Program-made: the position numbers and the translations under genes
In this document: piece after piece, positions 52,901 through 63,154 of the stretch
Layout of the letters: each line of letters begins with the position of its first letter
Numbering within the stretch: the first letter of the stretch is position 1
The notes under the pieces: generated by a model
What the model was told of the DNA's origin: nothing
Database searches by the model: none
What the model saw: only the letters and a program-made list of their open reading frames with translations
Assembly (NCBI RefSeq): GCF_003545805.1
Contig: NZ_NMQR01000028.1
Location: 329-63,482 of the forward strand
DNA: 63,154 nucleotides
Direction: 5' to 3'
Source: Photorhabdus sp. CRCIA-P01
GTDB taxonomy: Bacteria > Pseudomonadota > Gammaproteobacteria > Enterobacterales > Enterobacteriaceae

Positions 52901-54202
52901 AATACCCAAACGGTGAAGTGTTGGTGCACGGTTCAGCAGAACCGGGTGTTCACGAATCACTTCATCCAGGATATCCCATACCACCGCCTCTTCACGCTCA
53001 ACCATCTTTTTGGCTGCTTTAATCGTCGTCGCTAAACCACGCAGTTCCAGCTTGCCATAGATGAATGGCTTGAACAGCTCCAGTGCCATCTTCTTAGGCA
53101 AACCACACTGATGCAAACGCAGGTAAGGGCCTACGGTGATTACAGAACGGCCTGAGTAGTCAACACGTTTACCCAGCAGGTTCTGACGGAAACGACCTTG
53201 TTTACCCTTGATCATGTCAGCCAGGGATTTCAAAGGACGCTTGTTAGAACCGGTAATGGCACGACCGCGACGACCGTTATCCAACAGGGCATCAACCGCT
53301 TCCTGCAACATACGTTTTTCGTTGCGAACGATGATATCCGGCGCAGCCAGATCCAGCAGGCGTTTCAAACGGTTGTTACGGTTAATAACACGACGATACA
53401 GATCGTTCAGATCCGACGTTGCAAAACGGCCGCCATCCAATGGAACCAGTGGACGTAAATCAGGCGGCAGTACTGGCAGAACGGTCAGAACCATCCATTC
53501 TGGTTTGTTACCAGATTGAATAAATGCTTCCAACAGCTTAATACGCTTGGTCAACTTCTTACGTTTAGTTTCAGAGTTAGTTTCATTTAACTCTTCACGC
53601 AAAGTTTCACACTCATTTTCCAGATCGAGATTTTTCAGCAAAGACTGGATAGCTTCCGCACCCATCTTCGCATCGAATTCATCGCCGAACTCTTCCAGTG
53701 CATCCAGGTATTGTTCTTCTGTCAGGATTTGACTGCGCTCCAGGCTGGTCATGCCACCTTCTACAACCACATAGGATTCGAAGTACAGTACACGCTCAAT
53801 ATCACGCAGTGGCATATCCAGCAACAAACCGATGCGGGATGGCAATGATTTCAGGAACCAGATGTGTGCTGTTGGCGAAGCCAGTTCGATGTGACCCATA
53901 CGCTCACGACGAACTTTAGTCTGGGTAACTTCTACGCCACACTTCTCACAAATCACACCACGGTGTTTTAAGCGTTTGTATTTACCACACAAACACTCAT
54001 AGTCTTTTACCGGTCCGAAAATACGGGCACAGAAAAGGCCGTCACGCTCAGGTTTGAACGTGCGGTAGTTAATTGTTTCCGGCTTTTTCACTTCGCCGAA
54101 TGACCACGAACGGATCATATCTGGTGAGGCCAGAGCAATTTTGATCGCATCAAACTCTTCGGTCTTAGTTTGCGCTTTCAGAAACTTCAATAAGTCTTTC
54201 AC
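49982..54202 (-). CDS. rpoC: RNA polymerase beta' subunit
   Basis: RpoC forms the catalytic cleft of RNA polymerase with RpoB. The 1406-residue product (1407 in E. coli) starts with a GTG ([17 protein letters not shown]), as in E. coli, with GGAG seven bases upstream. It has the zinc-binding [19 protein letters not shown], the catalytic [12 protein letters not shown], the bridge helix/trigger loop ([25 protein letters not shown]) and a second zinc site [12 protein letters not shown] longer frame from 54277 is not RpoC-like. The C-terminus differs in the last 25 residues, as is common. Confidence 0.98.
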   Translation of the reverse strand: MKDLLKFLKAQTKTEEFDAIKIALASPDMIRSWSFGEVKKPETINYRTFKPERDGLFCARIFGPVKDYECLCGKYKRLKHRGVICEKCGVEVTQTKVRRERMGHIELASPTAHIWFLKSLPSRIGLLLDMPLRDIERVLYFESYVVVEGGMTSLERSQILTEEQYLDALEEFGDEFDAKMGAEAIQSLLKNLDLENECETLREELNETNSETKRKKLTKRIKLLEAFIQSGNKPEWMVLTVLPVLPPDLRPLVPLDGGRFATSDLNDLYRRVINRNNRLKRLLDLAAPDIIVRNEKRMLQEAVDALLDNGRRGRAITGSNKRPLKSLADMIKGKQGRFRQNLLGKRVDYSGRSVITVGPYLRLHQCGLPKKMALELFKPFIYGKLELRGLATTIKAAKKMVEREEAVVWDILDEVIREHPVLLNRAPTLHRLGIQAFEPVLIEGKAIQLHPLVCAAYNADFDGDQMAVHVPLTLEAQLEARALMMSTNNILSPASGEPIIVPSQDVVLGLYYMTRDCVNAKGEGMVLTGPKEAERVYRAGLASLHARVKVRISEEVRDGEGNITASTGLVDTTIGRAILWMIVPRGLPYSLVNQPLGKKAISRMLNTCYRVMGLKPTVIFADQIMYTGFAYAARSGASVGIDDMVIPEKKAGIITEAEAEVAEIQEQFQSGLVTAGERYNKVIDIWAAANERVAKAMMENLSTETVINRNGEEEQQVSFNSIFMMADSGARGSAAQIRQLAGMRGLMAKPDGSIIETPITANFREGLNVLQYFISTHGARKGLADTALKTANSGYLTRRLVDVAQDLVVTEDDCGTHEGILMTPVIEGGDVKEPLRERVLGRVTAEDVLKPGTADILVPRNTLLNEKWCDLLEESSVDSIKVRSVVSCETDFGVCANCYGRDLARGHIINKGEAVGVIAAQSIGEPGTQLTMRTFHIGGAASRAAAESSIQVRNKGSLKLFNAKSVTNSAGKLVITSRNTELCLIDEFGRTKESYKVPYGAVLGKGDGEAVNGGETVANWDPHTMPVVSEVSGIIRFADMVDGQTITRQTDELTGLSSLVVLDSAERTGSGKDLRPALKIVDAKGDDVLIPGTDMPAQYFLPGKAIVQLDDGVSISAGDTLARIPQESGGTKDITGGLPRVADLFEARRPKEPAILAEVSGIVSFGKETKGKRRLVISPLDGGDAYEEMIPKWRQLNVFEGEVVERGDVISDGPESPHDILRLRGVHAVTRYITNEVQEVYRLQGVKINDKHIEVIVRQMLRKATIESAGSSDFLEGEQVEYARVKVANRKLEQEGKVPAIYGRDLLGITKASLATESFISAASFQETTRVLTEAAVAGKRDELRGLKENVIVGRLIPAGTGYAYHQDRIRRRQLNEPSEAPPVSVDEATANLAELLNAGFGGDKK

Positions 54203-54332
54203 GAAATGGCTCCTGTCGGAGTTAGACCTGTCAGGAGAGCGGCCCATGCCACTCTCCCCTATGACCAGTGCAACCACTGGCTGGTAAACTGCCCGTCATA
54301 TCCATTCAGGGCAGTACCAGCGGGAATACGGT

Positions 54333-57300
54333 TTATTCGTCTTCCAGCTCGATGTTAATACCCAGAGAGCGGATCTCTTTCAACAATACGTTGAAGGATT
54401 CCGGCATTCCTGGTTCCATCTGGTGGTTGCCATCCACGATGTTTTTATACATCTTGGTACGGCCGTTAACATCGTCGGACTTGACGGTGAGCATTTCCTG
54501 CAAGGTGTACGCGGCACCATATGCTTCCAATGCCCACACTTCCATCTCACCGAAGCGTTGACCACCGAACTGCGCCTTACCACCCAGCGGTTGCTGAGTA
54601 ACCAGGCTGTACGAACCGGTTGAACGAGCATGCATTTTGTCATCCACCAGGTGGTTCAGTTTCAACATATACATGTAGCCAACTGTAACCTGACGTTCGA
54701 ATTGCTCACCAGTACGACCATCAAACAGGGTAATTTGCCCAGAAGTTGGCAAGTCACCCAGTTTCAGCAGTTCTTTAATTTCTTTCTCTTTCGCACCATC
54801 AAATACTGGTGTTGCAATTGGCATACCTTTTTTCAAGTTTTCTGCCAAACGCATAACTTCTTCATCAGAGAAAGTGTTCAGATCAACTTTCTGACGGGTT
54901 TCATCACCCAGGTCATAAGCTTTCTGGATAAATTCACGCAGTTTGGCGACTTCCTGCTGCTGTTTCAGCATCGCGTTAATCTTGTCACCAATACCTTTCG
55001 CAGCCATCCCCAGGTGAGTTTCCAAGATCTGACCAATGTTCATACGTGATGGTACGCCCAGTGGGTTCAGTACGATATCTACCGGAGTGCCGTTTTCATC
55101 GTAAGGCATATCTTCGATCGGGTTGATCTTGGAGATAACACCCTTGTTACCGTGGCGGCCCGCCATCTTATCACCCGGCTGAATCTGACGCTTAACCGCC
55201 AGATAAACTTTAACGATTTTCAGCACGCCCGGTGCTAAGTCATCGCCCTGCGTGATCTTACGACGTTTAGCGTCCAGTTTTTTCTCGAACTCAGTTTTCA
55301 GTTCGTCATACTGTTCAGCCAACTGTTCCAGCTGATTCTGTTTTTCTTCATCCGCCAGACCCAGTTCTAACCAACGCTCACGAGGCAGCTTATCCAATTT
55401 CTCAGCTTCAATGCCGCCAGAAATCAGGACAGAACGGATACGGGCAAACAAGCCAGCTTCAAAGATCCGCAACTCTTCTGTCAGGTCTTTCTTAGCCTGA
55501 CGCAGTTGCATCTCTTCGATTTCCAGAGCACGTTTATCTTTTTCAACGCCGTCTCGGGTAAATACCTGTACGTCGATAACCGTACCGGATACGCCATTGG
55601 GTACGCGCAGAGAAGAGTCTTTAACATCAGACGCTTTCTCACCGAAGATAGCACGCAGCAGTTTTTCTTCTGGCGTCAGCTGAGTTTCACCTTTAGGTGT
55701 CACTTTACCAACCAGAATGTCACCGCCAGTCACTTCCGCACCAATATAAACAATACCGGATTCATCCAGTTTGGAGAGTGCCGCTTCACCCACGTTAGGA
55801 ATGTCAGCAGTGATCTCCTCAGGCCCTAATTTGGTATCACGAGACACACAAGCCAGTTCCTGGATGTGAATAGTTGTAAAGCGATCTTCCTGGACAACAC
55901 GCTCAGAAACTAAGATGGAGTCCTCGAAGTTATAACCATTCCACGGCATGAACGCTACGCGCATGTTCTGACCCAGCGCCAATTCACCCAAGTCAGTGGA
56001 TGGGCCGTCAGCCAGTACATCACCGCGCTCTACGGGTTCGCCCAGAGAAACACATGGCATTTGGTTAATACAGGTGTTCTGGTTAGAACGGGTGTATTTA
56101 GTCAGGTTATAGATATCGATACCTGCTTCACCCGGATACATTTCGTCTTCGTTTACTTTGATAACGATACGGGATGCATCAACGTACTGAACCACGCCGC
56201 CGCGTTTAGCAACGGAAGTTACACCTGAGTCAACCGCTACAGCACGTTCCATACCTGTACCGACCAGCGGCTTATCAGCACGCAGAGTAGGAACAGCCTG
56301 ACGTTGCATGTTTGCACCCATCAATGCGCGGTTTGCGTCATCGTGTTCCAAGAATGGGATCAAGGAAGCACCGACGGAAACCACCTGCTGAGTGGAAACG
56401 TCCATATACTCAACCTGTTCACGGTTGAATAAACTGGATTCGCCATAATTACGGCAGGTTATCAGATCTTCAACGAAGTGACCTTCATCGTCCAATACGG
56501 TGTTTGCCTGTGCGATAACGAAGTTACCTTCTTCAATCGCAGACAAGTAATGAATTTCATCAGTGACAACACCATCACGAACCAGACGGTATGGGGTTTC
56601 AAGGAAACCATACTCGTTAGTCTGCGCATAAACAGACAATGAGTTAATCAGACCGATGTTCGGACCTTCCGGGGTTTCGATTGGACATACGCGACCATAA
56701 TGCGTTGGATGTACGTCACGCACTTCGAAGCCCGCACGCTCACGGGTCAAACCACCTGGGCCCAACGCAGAAATACGGCGTTTGTGAGTGATTTCAGAAA
56801 GTGGATTGTTTTGGTCCATAAACTGAGACAGCTGGCTGGAACCAAAGAATTCTTTCACCGCGGCGGAAATTGGCTTAGCGTTGATCATATCCTGAGGCAT
56901 CAGAGTATCCAGATCACCCAGAGACAGACGCTCTTTAACCGCACGCTCAACACGTACCAGACCAACACGGAACTGGTTTTCCGCCATTTCACCCACAGAA
57001 CGGATACGACGGTTACCTAAGTGGTCAATATCGTCGACTTCGCCTTTACCGTTACGGATGTCAATGAGCTTCTTCATGACATCAGTGATGTCATTTTTAC
57101 TCAGAATACCAGAGCCTTCAACTTCTTCTCGGCTTAGTGAACGGTTGAATTTCATACGACCAACCGCAGAAAGATCGTAACGATCTTCTGAGAAGAACAG
57201 ATTTTCAAACAGATTTTCTGCTGCTTCACGGGTTGGCGGCTCACCAGGACGCATCATGCGATAGATTTCAACCAATGCACCTAAACGATCGTTGGTTGGA

Positions 57301-58361
57301 TCAACACGAAGTGTCTCGGAAATATATGCGCCGTGATCTAAATCGTTGGTGAACAATGTTTCGATAGATTTGTGACCAGCCTGGCTCAAACGTGCCAACA
57401 GATCCAAAGAGAGTTCCATGTTAGCCGCACAGATAATTTCACCTGTATTGACATCAATGTAATCTCTTGCAACAACTTTACCCGCGATGTATTCAACCGG
57501 AACCTCAATACGGTTCACTTCGTCTTTTTCTAATTGGCGGATATGACGTGCGGTAATACGACGGCCTTTTTCAACATAAACCTTGCCGTTTGCTTCAATA
57601 TCAAAAGAAGCGGTTTCACCACGCAAACGTTCTGGTACCAGGGTCATTTGCAGTCTGTTGTCACGAATTTCGAAAATCGTTTTACTGAAGAACAGGTTCA
57701 AGATCTCTTCAGTGCTGTAATTCATTGCACGCAGAATAATGGTTGCCGGCAATTTACGGCGACGGTCAATACGCACAAACAGGTTATCTTTTGGATCGAA
57801 TTCGAAATCTAACCAAGAACCACGGTAAGGGATAATACGTGCGTTATACAGCACTTTACCGGATGAGTGAGTTTTGCCCTTATCGCTGTCAAAGAATACA
57901 CCAGGACTACGATGTAACTGGGAGACAATAACCCGCTCAGTACCATTGATAACAAAAGTACCGTTGTCAGTCATGAGCGGAATTTCACCCATGTAGACTT
58001 CTTGTTCTTTGATGTCTTTGACCGTGCCTTCCGGTGCTTCACGTTCATAGATGACCAGACGCAGTTTAACGCGCAGAGGTGCAGAATAAGTGACACCACG
58101 AATCTGGCACTCTTTAACATCAAACACTGGCTCACCAAGACGGTAGCTAACGTATTGCAGCTCCGAACTGCCACTGTAGCTTTGAATTGGGAATACAGAA
58201 CGGAATGCCGCTTCTAAACCATTCTGGCCTTCTGGATCTTGCTCGATAAATTTCTGGAACGAGTCAAGTTGGATAGAAAGGAGATAGGGTACATCCAAAA
58301 CTTGTGGACGCTTACCAAAATCCTTACGAATACGTTTTTTCTCGGTATAGGAGTAAACCAT
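54333..58361 (-). CDS. rpoB: RNA polymerase beta subunit
   Basis: The 1342-residue beta subunit equals the E. coli length. Landmarks are the rifampicin region ([25 protein letters not shown] and [25 protein letters not shown]), the GNKGVISKI region and the C-terminal [24 protein letters not shown]. The rifampicin-site residues look wild type (Asp in FMDQN, His and Arg in THKRR, Ser or equivalent in SALGPG). It is followed by rpoC after 130 bp. Confidence 0.98.
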   Translation of the reverse strand: MVYSYTEKKRIRKDFGKRPQVLDVPYLLSIQLDSFQKFIEQDPEGQNGLEAAFRSVFPIQSYSGSSELQYVSYRLGEPVFDVKECQIRGVTYSAPLRVKLRLVIYEREAPEGTVKDIKEQEVYMGEIPLMTDNGTFVINGTERVIVSQLHRSPGVFFDSDKGKTHSSGKVLYNARIIPYRGSWLDFEFDPKDNLFVRIDRRRKLPATIILRAMNYSTEEILNLFFSKTIFEIRDNRLQMTLVPERLRGETASFDIEANGKVYVEKGRRITARHIRQLEKDEVNRIEVPVEYIAGKVVARDYIDVNTGEIICAANMELSLDLLARLSQAGHKSIETLFTNDLDHGAYISETLRVDPTNDRLGALVEIYRMMRPGEPPTREAAENLFENLFFSEDRYDLSAVGRMKFNRSLSREEVEGSGILSKNDITDVMKKLIDIRNGKGEVDDIDHLGNRRIRSVGEMAENQFRVGLVRVERAVKERLSLGDLDTLMPQDMINAKPISAAVKEFFGSSQLSQFMDQNNPLSEITHKRRISALGPGGLTRERAGFEVRDVHPTHYGRVCPIETPEGPNIGLINSLSVYAQTNEYGFLETPYRLVRDGVVTDEIHYLSAIEEGNFVIAQANTVLDDEGHFVEDLITCRNYGESSLFNREQVEYMDVSTQQVVSVGASLIPFLEHDDANRALMGANMQRQAVPTLRADKPLVGTGMERAVAVDSGVTSVAKRGGVVQYVDASRIVIKVNEDEMYPGEAGIDIYNLTKYTRSNQNTCINQMPCVSLGEPVERGDVLADGPSTDLGELALGQNMRVAFMPWNGYNFEDSILVSERVVQEDRFTTIHIQELACVSRDTKLGPEEITADIPNVGEAALSKLDESGIVYIGAEVTGGDILVGKVTPKGETQLTPEEKLLRAIFGEKASDVKDSSLRVPNGVSGTVIDVQVFTRDGVEKDKRALEIEEMQLRQAKKDLTEELRIFEAGLFARIRSVLISGGIEAEKLDKLPRERWLELGLADEEKQNQLEQLAEQYDELKTEFEKKLDAKRRKITQGDDLAPGVLKIVKVYLAVKRQIQPGDKMAGRHGNKGVISKINPIEDMPYDENGTPVDIVLNPLGVPSRMNIGQILETHLGMAAKGIGDKINAMLKQQQEVAKLREFIQKAYDLGDETRQKVDLNTFSDEEVMRLAENLKKGMPIATPVFDGAKEKEIKELLKLGDLPTSGQITLFDGRTGEQFERQVTVGYMYMLKLNHLVDDKMHARSTGSYSLVTQQPLGGKAQFGGQRFGEMEVWALEAYGAAYTLQEMLTVKSDDVNGRTKMYKNIVDGNHQMEPGMPESFNVLLKEIRSLGINIELEDE

Positions 58362-58635
58362 AGGGTTCCTCAGCTCGCTGATCAGTGACCCACTCTGCCC
58401 GCCCTAAAGGACAGCTCTTTACGACACTGTTTTTTCGAACAGAAAATTGAATTATTTTCCGTAATACTCATTGCTATTACTCTTAAATCATTTCATTGCG
58501 CTACCTTACTACCGAGCTACCCGAGTGGATCGTAGCTGAGAACGCAGTATATTAAGTCGTCAATAGGAAAAAGTATTTGGGGGTTAATTAGCAGCCAAAC
58601 AGTGGAAATGCTACTAATGCCCTACAGCGCAAAAA

Positions 58636-58661
58636 GGCTGGTGATTAAAAAATCACCAGCC
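58636..58661 (-). terminator. rplL-rpoB attenuator
   Basis: GGCTGGTGATT and AATCACCAGCC form a perfect 11-bp stem, followed on the minus strand by TTTTTGCGC. E. coli has a partial terminator in this same gap, which lowers rpoBC expression relative to the ribosomal genes. The remaining 58362-58635 bases hold the rpoB leader and a possible RNase III site, which I could not define. Confidence 0.8.
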
Positions 58662-58700
58662 GTCAGCCTGTAAAGTCAGGCTGCTAACTCAAAACTGAAC

Positions 58701-59066
58701 TTACTTAATCTCAACAGAAGCACCAGCTTCTTCCAGAGATTTTTTCAGTGTGTTAGCTTCATCTTTGCTGATAGCTTCTTTCAGTACAGCTGGAGCGCTT
58801 TCAACCAGATCTTTTGCTTCTTTCAGACCCAGGCCAGTTGCGCCACGTACTGCCTTGATAACAGCAACTTTGTTAGCGCCGATAGAAGACAGAACAACGT
58901 CAAACTCAGTTTGTTCTTCAACAGCTTCAGCAGCGCCAGCAACTACAGCAACAGCCGCTGCCGCGGAAACGCCGAATTTGTCTTCCATTGCAGTGATCAG
59001 TTCAACAACATCCATAACGGACATACCTGCAACTGCGTCCAGAATTTGTTCTTTATTGATAGACAT
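58701..59066 (-). CDS. rplL: 50S ribosomal protein L7/L12
   Basis: The stalk protein of the 50S subunit that contacts translation factors. The product is 121 residues (E. coli 121 before Met removal). The N-terminal dimerisation part is [33 protein letters not shown], followed by an Ala-rich hinge and the globular [24 protein letters not shown] domain. It lies 63 bp behind rplJ. Confidence 0.98.
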   Translation of the reverse strand: MSINKEQILDAVAGMSVMDVVELITAMEDKFGVSAAAAVAVVAGAAEAVEEQTEFDVVLSSIGANKVAVIKAVRGATGLGLKEAKDLVESAPAVLKEAISKDEANTLKKSLEEAGASVEIK

Positions 59067-59129
59067 AACAAGTGTTCCTAAAATTCAGAAATAATTTATA
59101 CGTTAAAAAGCAACGAAGGAAATCGGCAA

Positions 59130-59636
59130 TTAAGCTACTTCTTTCTGCTCGCGTGACTCGCGTAACGCAGCCAGAGTACGAACCAGTTTGCCTGCAACGG
59201 CTTCTTTCATGGTTGACATCAGGCGTGCGATTGCTTCTTCGTAAGTCGGGAGTGTTGCCAAACGGTCAATATTGGCCGCAGGAATAAACTCACCTTCAAA
59301 GGCTGCTGCTTTAATCTCGAGTGCTGGATTCGCTTTCGCGAACTCTTTGAACAGACGAGCAGCTGCGCCCGGGTGTTCGTTAGAAAAAGCAATCAAGGTT
59401 GGACCAACAAACGCTTCTTTCAGGCACTCATAGGCAGTACCTTCAACAGCACGGCGGATCAGCGTGTTACGAACAACACGAATGTAAACGCCCGCTTCGC
59501 GACCTGCTTTACGCAGTTCAGTCATTTTATCTACAGTAACGCCACGGGAATCCGCAACAACCGCAGACAGCGCGCCTTTGGCAACTTCGCTGACTTCAGC
59601 AACAATCGCTTGTTTGTCTTGAAGATTTAGTGCCAT
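59130..59636 (-). CDS. rplJ: 50S ribosomal protein L10
   Basis: L10 anchors the L7/L12 stalk on 23S rRNA and represses its own mRNA. The 168-residue protein (165 in E. coli) has [37 protein letters not shown] and the C-terminal helix for L12 binding ([20 protein letters not shown]). The C-terminal tail is three residues longer than in E. coli. Confidence 0.97.
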   Translation of the reverse strand: MALNLQDKQAIVAEVSEVAKGALSAVVADSRGVTVDKMTELRKAGREAGVYIRVVRNTLIRRAVEGTAYECLKEAFVGPTLIAFSNEHPGAAARLFKEFAKANPALEIKAAAFEGEFIPAANIDRLATLPTYEEAIARLMSTMKEAVAGKLVRTLAALRESREQKEVA

Positions 59637-59951
59637 TAGCTTCTTGCTCCTGGATTAACCGGGAAGAACCCGGAACTCACATCGCTCATAACACCATAAA
59701 GGGGCTTGAGCTCTAAAACACGGTGAGCAGAATCCAGAAATGAATTTCATTTGGCTCTGTCACCGTCTACGCAGGAATATTAAGTAATTACTTACACCTG
59801 CGGTCTTGGACGGGGCTTGGATTAGGCCAAGCTCCAACCGAAAATTTTTTATTTAGCTAATAAAAAACTTACTAGCCAAACATAAGGCGCCAAATTCTAG
59901 ACAAATCCGACGCCAAGGTAAAGCGATAATCACAATCACATTCAGCTAAAA
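59637..59951 (-). promoter_or_regulatory. rplJL-rpoBC promoter and L10-sensitive leader
   Basis: A 315-bp gap without a gene between rplA and rplJ. In E. coli the matching region holds the L10 operon promoter and a long mRNA leader that binds the L10-L12 complex for feedback control. The stretch here contains several short G/C arms and an A/T-rich tract near 59845-59870. I could not fix the promoter hexamers, so this is based mainly on position. Confidence 0.6.
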
Positions 59952-61121
<1,170 letters not shown>

Positions 61122-61169
61122 TTAAAAGGCTCCCCTGTCATTTCAGCCCCGCCGTTTCAGGCCAGACCA

Positions 61170-61211
61170 CTAAAAACAAAAGGCGCGAAATTGTATGTTA
61201 ATTTCACGCCT
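61170..61211 (-). terminator. nusG terminator before rplK
   Basis: On the minus strand AGGCG-T-GAAATT pairs with AATTTCG-CGCCT (61181-61211), followed by TTTTGTTTTT. This ends part of the secE-nusG transcripts. The rplK promoter is expected in 61086-61170. Confidence 0.75.
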
Positions 61212-61243
61212 ATTGCAAGCCAGCTAGAAGATATGCCTAGAAA

Positions 61244-61789
61244 TTAAGCTTTCTCTACCTGACTGAAATCCAGCTCAACGGGTGTAGCACGACCAAAGAT
61301 AGAAACCGATACCTTCAGGCGGCTTTTCTCGTAGTCGACTTCTTCCACAACACCATTGAAGTCTGCAAATGGGCCATCGCTGACACGGACCATTTCGCCT
61401 GGTTCGAACAATGTTTTTGGCCGTGGTTTATCACCAACCTGCTGAAGACGATTCATAATCGCATCAACTTCTTTATCACTGATTGGTGCCGGGCGGTCAG
61501 ATGTGCCACCGATAAAACCCATGACACGCGGTACGCTGCGAACAAGATGCCATGTTGCATCGTTCATGATCATTTGTACCAGCACATACCCAGGGAAGAA
61601 TTTGCGTTCACTTTTGCGACGCTGGCCGCTACGAATCTCAACAACTTCCTCTGTTGGCACCATCACTTCGCCAAAAGAATCTTCCATATCATGCAGTTTG
61701 ATATGTTCACGTAAAGATTGTGCAACACGACCTTCAAACCCGGAGAATGCCTGTATGACATACCAACGTTTTTTTGGGGAATCTGACAT
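61244..61789 (-). CDS. nusG: Transcription termination/antitermination factor NusG
   Basis: NusG binds RNA polymerase and Rho or S10, linking transcription, termination and translation. The 181-residue product equals the E. coli length. The N-terminal domain has [19 protein letters not shown] and [10 protein letters not shown]. The C-terminal KOW domain has [26 protein letters not shown]. It lies one base after secE. Confidence 0.98.
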   Translation of the reverse strand: MSDSPKKRWYVIQAFSGFEGRVAQSLREHIKLHDMEDSFGEVMVPTEEVVEIRSGQRRKSERKFFPGYVLVQMIMNDATWHLVRSVPRVMGFIGGTSDRPAPISDKEVDAIMNRLQQVGDKPRPKTLFEPGEMVRVSDGPFADFNGVVEEVDYEKSRLKVSVSIFGRATPVELDFSQVEKA

Positions 61790-61790
61790 C

Positions 61791-62174
61791 TTAGAACCTC
61801 AGGCCTGTAATAAATGAAACTAAACGCACCAGGATGCCGTCAAGACCCCAGAGGATCAAAGACATCAATGCAGTCACTGCCGCCACAATCAAAGTTGTGT
61901 GCAACGCTTCCTGGCGAGTTGGCCAAATGACTTTGCGCATTTCAACGCGGGCTTCACGGGCAAAAGCCAGTGTGGTTTTACCTTTAGCTGTCCAGAGCGC
62001 AACCGCTCCCGCAAGAGCAACAATAACAACAACCGCCATCGCGCGTAGAGGAAGGCTATACTCCCGATAAAGGTAGTTTCCAACGATAGCAACCGTTAAT
62101 AAGGCTGCCACTAATAGCCATTTCATTACCTCAAGACTACGCCTGCTTTCTTGAGCATCGCTATTCGTACTCAT
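61791..62174 (-). CDS. secE: Preprotein translocase subunit SecE
   Basis: SecE clamps SecY in the Sec translocon. The 127-residue protein equals the E. coli length with three membrane helices. The essential amphipathic region and third helix are visible ([48 protein letters not shown]). It is the first gene of secE-nusG. Confidence 0.97.
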   Translation of the reverse strand: MSTNSDAQESRRSLEVMKWLLVAALLTVAIVGNYLYREYSLPLRAMAVVVIVALAGAVALWTAKGKTTLAFAREARVEMRKVIWPTRQEALHTTLIVAAVTALMSLILWGLDGILVRLVSFITGLRF

Positions 62175-62339
62175 AAACCAACCTGTAACTATGATTTAAA
62201 TAGATAGCCAGCTTGCCTCGCAAGAGCAAAACAAATCAGACCGAACCAAAAAATTTGAGTGATTGTATCTGACTTGGCGCCATAATTCAGTATGACATTG
62301 TATATCTGAGAGATATATAGCCAATTCGTTGTATCAGAG

Positions 62340-62381
62340 CCTATCTCACCAATAATTAAAAACAACTATTGATGAGATAGG
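62340..62381. other. Long hairpin between tuf and secE
   Basis: CCTATCTCA (62340-62348) pairs with TGAGATAGG (62373-62381), and the arms continue inward with CAATA/TATTG. No U-tract follows on the minus strand. It may stabilise or process the tuf 3' end, or be part of the secE leader. Confidence 0.55.
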
Positions 62382-62400
62382 TTCTTATAAAACAACGTAC

Positions 62401-62423
62401 AAAAAGGGCATCAGTTGATGCCC
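62401..62423 (-). terminator. tuf terminator
   Basis: GGGCATCA and TGATGCCC (62406-62423) form a short-loop hairpin, with TTTTT on the minus strand at its 3' side. It stands 25 bp after the tuf stop and is a clear rho-independent terminator. Confidence 0.9.
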
Positions 62424-62447
62424 TTTTAGAGTAATCACATCAAAAAA

Positions 62448-63154
<707 letters not shown>

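Noticed and set aside
54203-54277. ATG start for rpoC upstream of the GTG
   Set aside because: The family N-terminus is (M/V)[10 protein letters not shown]. The GTG at 54202 has a well-placed GGAG.
62175-62447. tRNA genes between tuf and secE
   Set aside because: In E. coli tRNA genes lie upstream of tufB, not here. I see only a terminator and a hairpin, no cloverleaf with a T-loop GGTTCGAATCC-type sequence.

Overview
The window looks like a chromosomal segment of a gamma-proteobacterium of the Enterobacterales, most probably Photorhabdus or its close relative Xenorhabdus. The core proteins (RpoB, RpoC, MalP, MalK, ThiC, NudC, HemE) are very close to their Escherichia coli counterparts. However, the order is not that of E. 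coli, the accessory stretches are very AT-rich, and gene remnants and toxin-antitoxin modules are common. The genus is an inference from overall character; no marker gene was searched.

Layout. 1-260: leader and tandem promoters of an rRNA operon that reads out of the window on the minus strand. 376-14445: a block that follows E. coli order: purHD (+), yjaH-hupA-yjaG-nfi-hemE-nudC (-), then the thiamine operon thiCEFSGH (+) behind a TPP riboswitch. A HAD phosphatase gene stands where E. coli has rsd. 14446-22223: an accessory block with a secreted-type or carbohydrate-binding-like protein, a five-gene minus-strand set (class III aminotransferase, zinc alcohol dehydrogenase, HAD phosphatase, MFS transporter, DUF1349 protein) and a Bcr/CflA-type exporter. 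22232-41436: the whole maltose regulon at one place: malT, malPQ, malGFE and malK-lamB-malM. It is interrupted by a yefM-yoeB toxin-antitoxin pair, a hexanucleotide microsatellite and a lipoteichoic-acid-synthase-like membrane enzyme. 41500-47698: a strongly AT-rich cluster of seven minus-strand genes (GNAT-like protein, HIT protein, class V PLP enzyme, adenylyl/cytidylyltransferase, RyR-domain protein, PIG-L deacetylase, GT4 glycosyltransferase). 47699-49981: a scar zone with mazEF, higBA, gene fragments and a long direct repeat. 49982-63154: the ribosomal/RNA polymerase block tuf-secE-nusG-rplKAJL-rpoBC, all on the minus strand.

How it works together. Purine (purHD), thiamine and heme genes and the transcription-translation genes are housekeeping. 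The purH promoter carries an excellent PurR box, and thiC has a full THI-box riboswitch. The maltose genes make a complete system: LamB pore, MalE binding protein, MalFGK2 transporter, MalM, MalP and MalQ, and the activator MalT. MalT-box-like and CRP-like sites lie in the malEFG/malKBM and malT/malP gaps.

The most novel part is the 41500-47698 cluster. Its enzymes would together allow nucleotide activation of a small molecule, transamination or sulfur chemistry on it, glycosylation, and removal of an N-acetyl group. A RyR domain in the same operon is unusual. No known pathway was recognised. A second candidate pathway is the aminotransferase-dehydrogenase-phosphatase-exporter set at 16198-20368.
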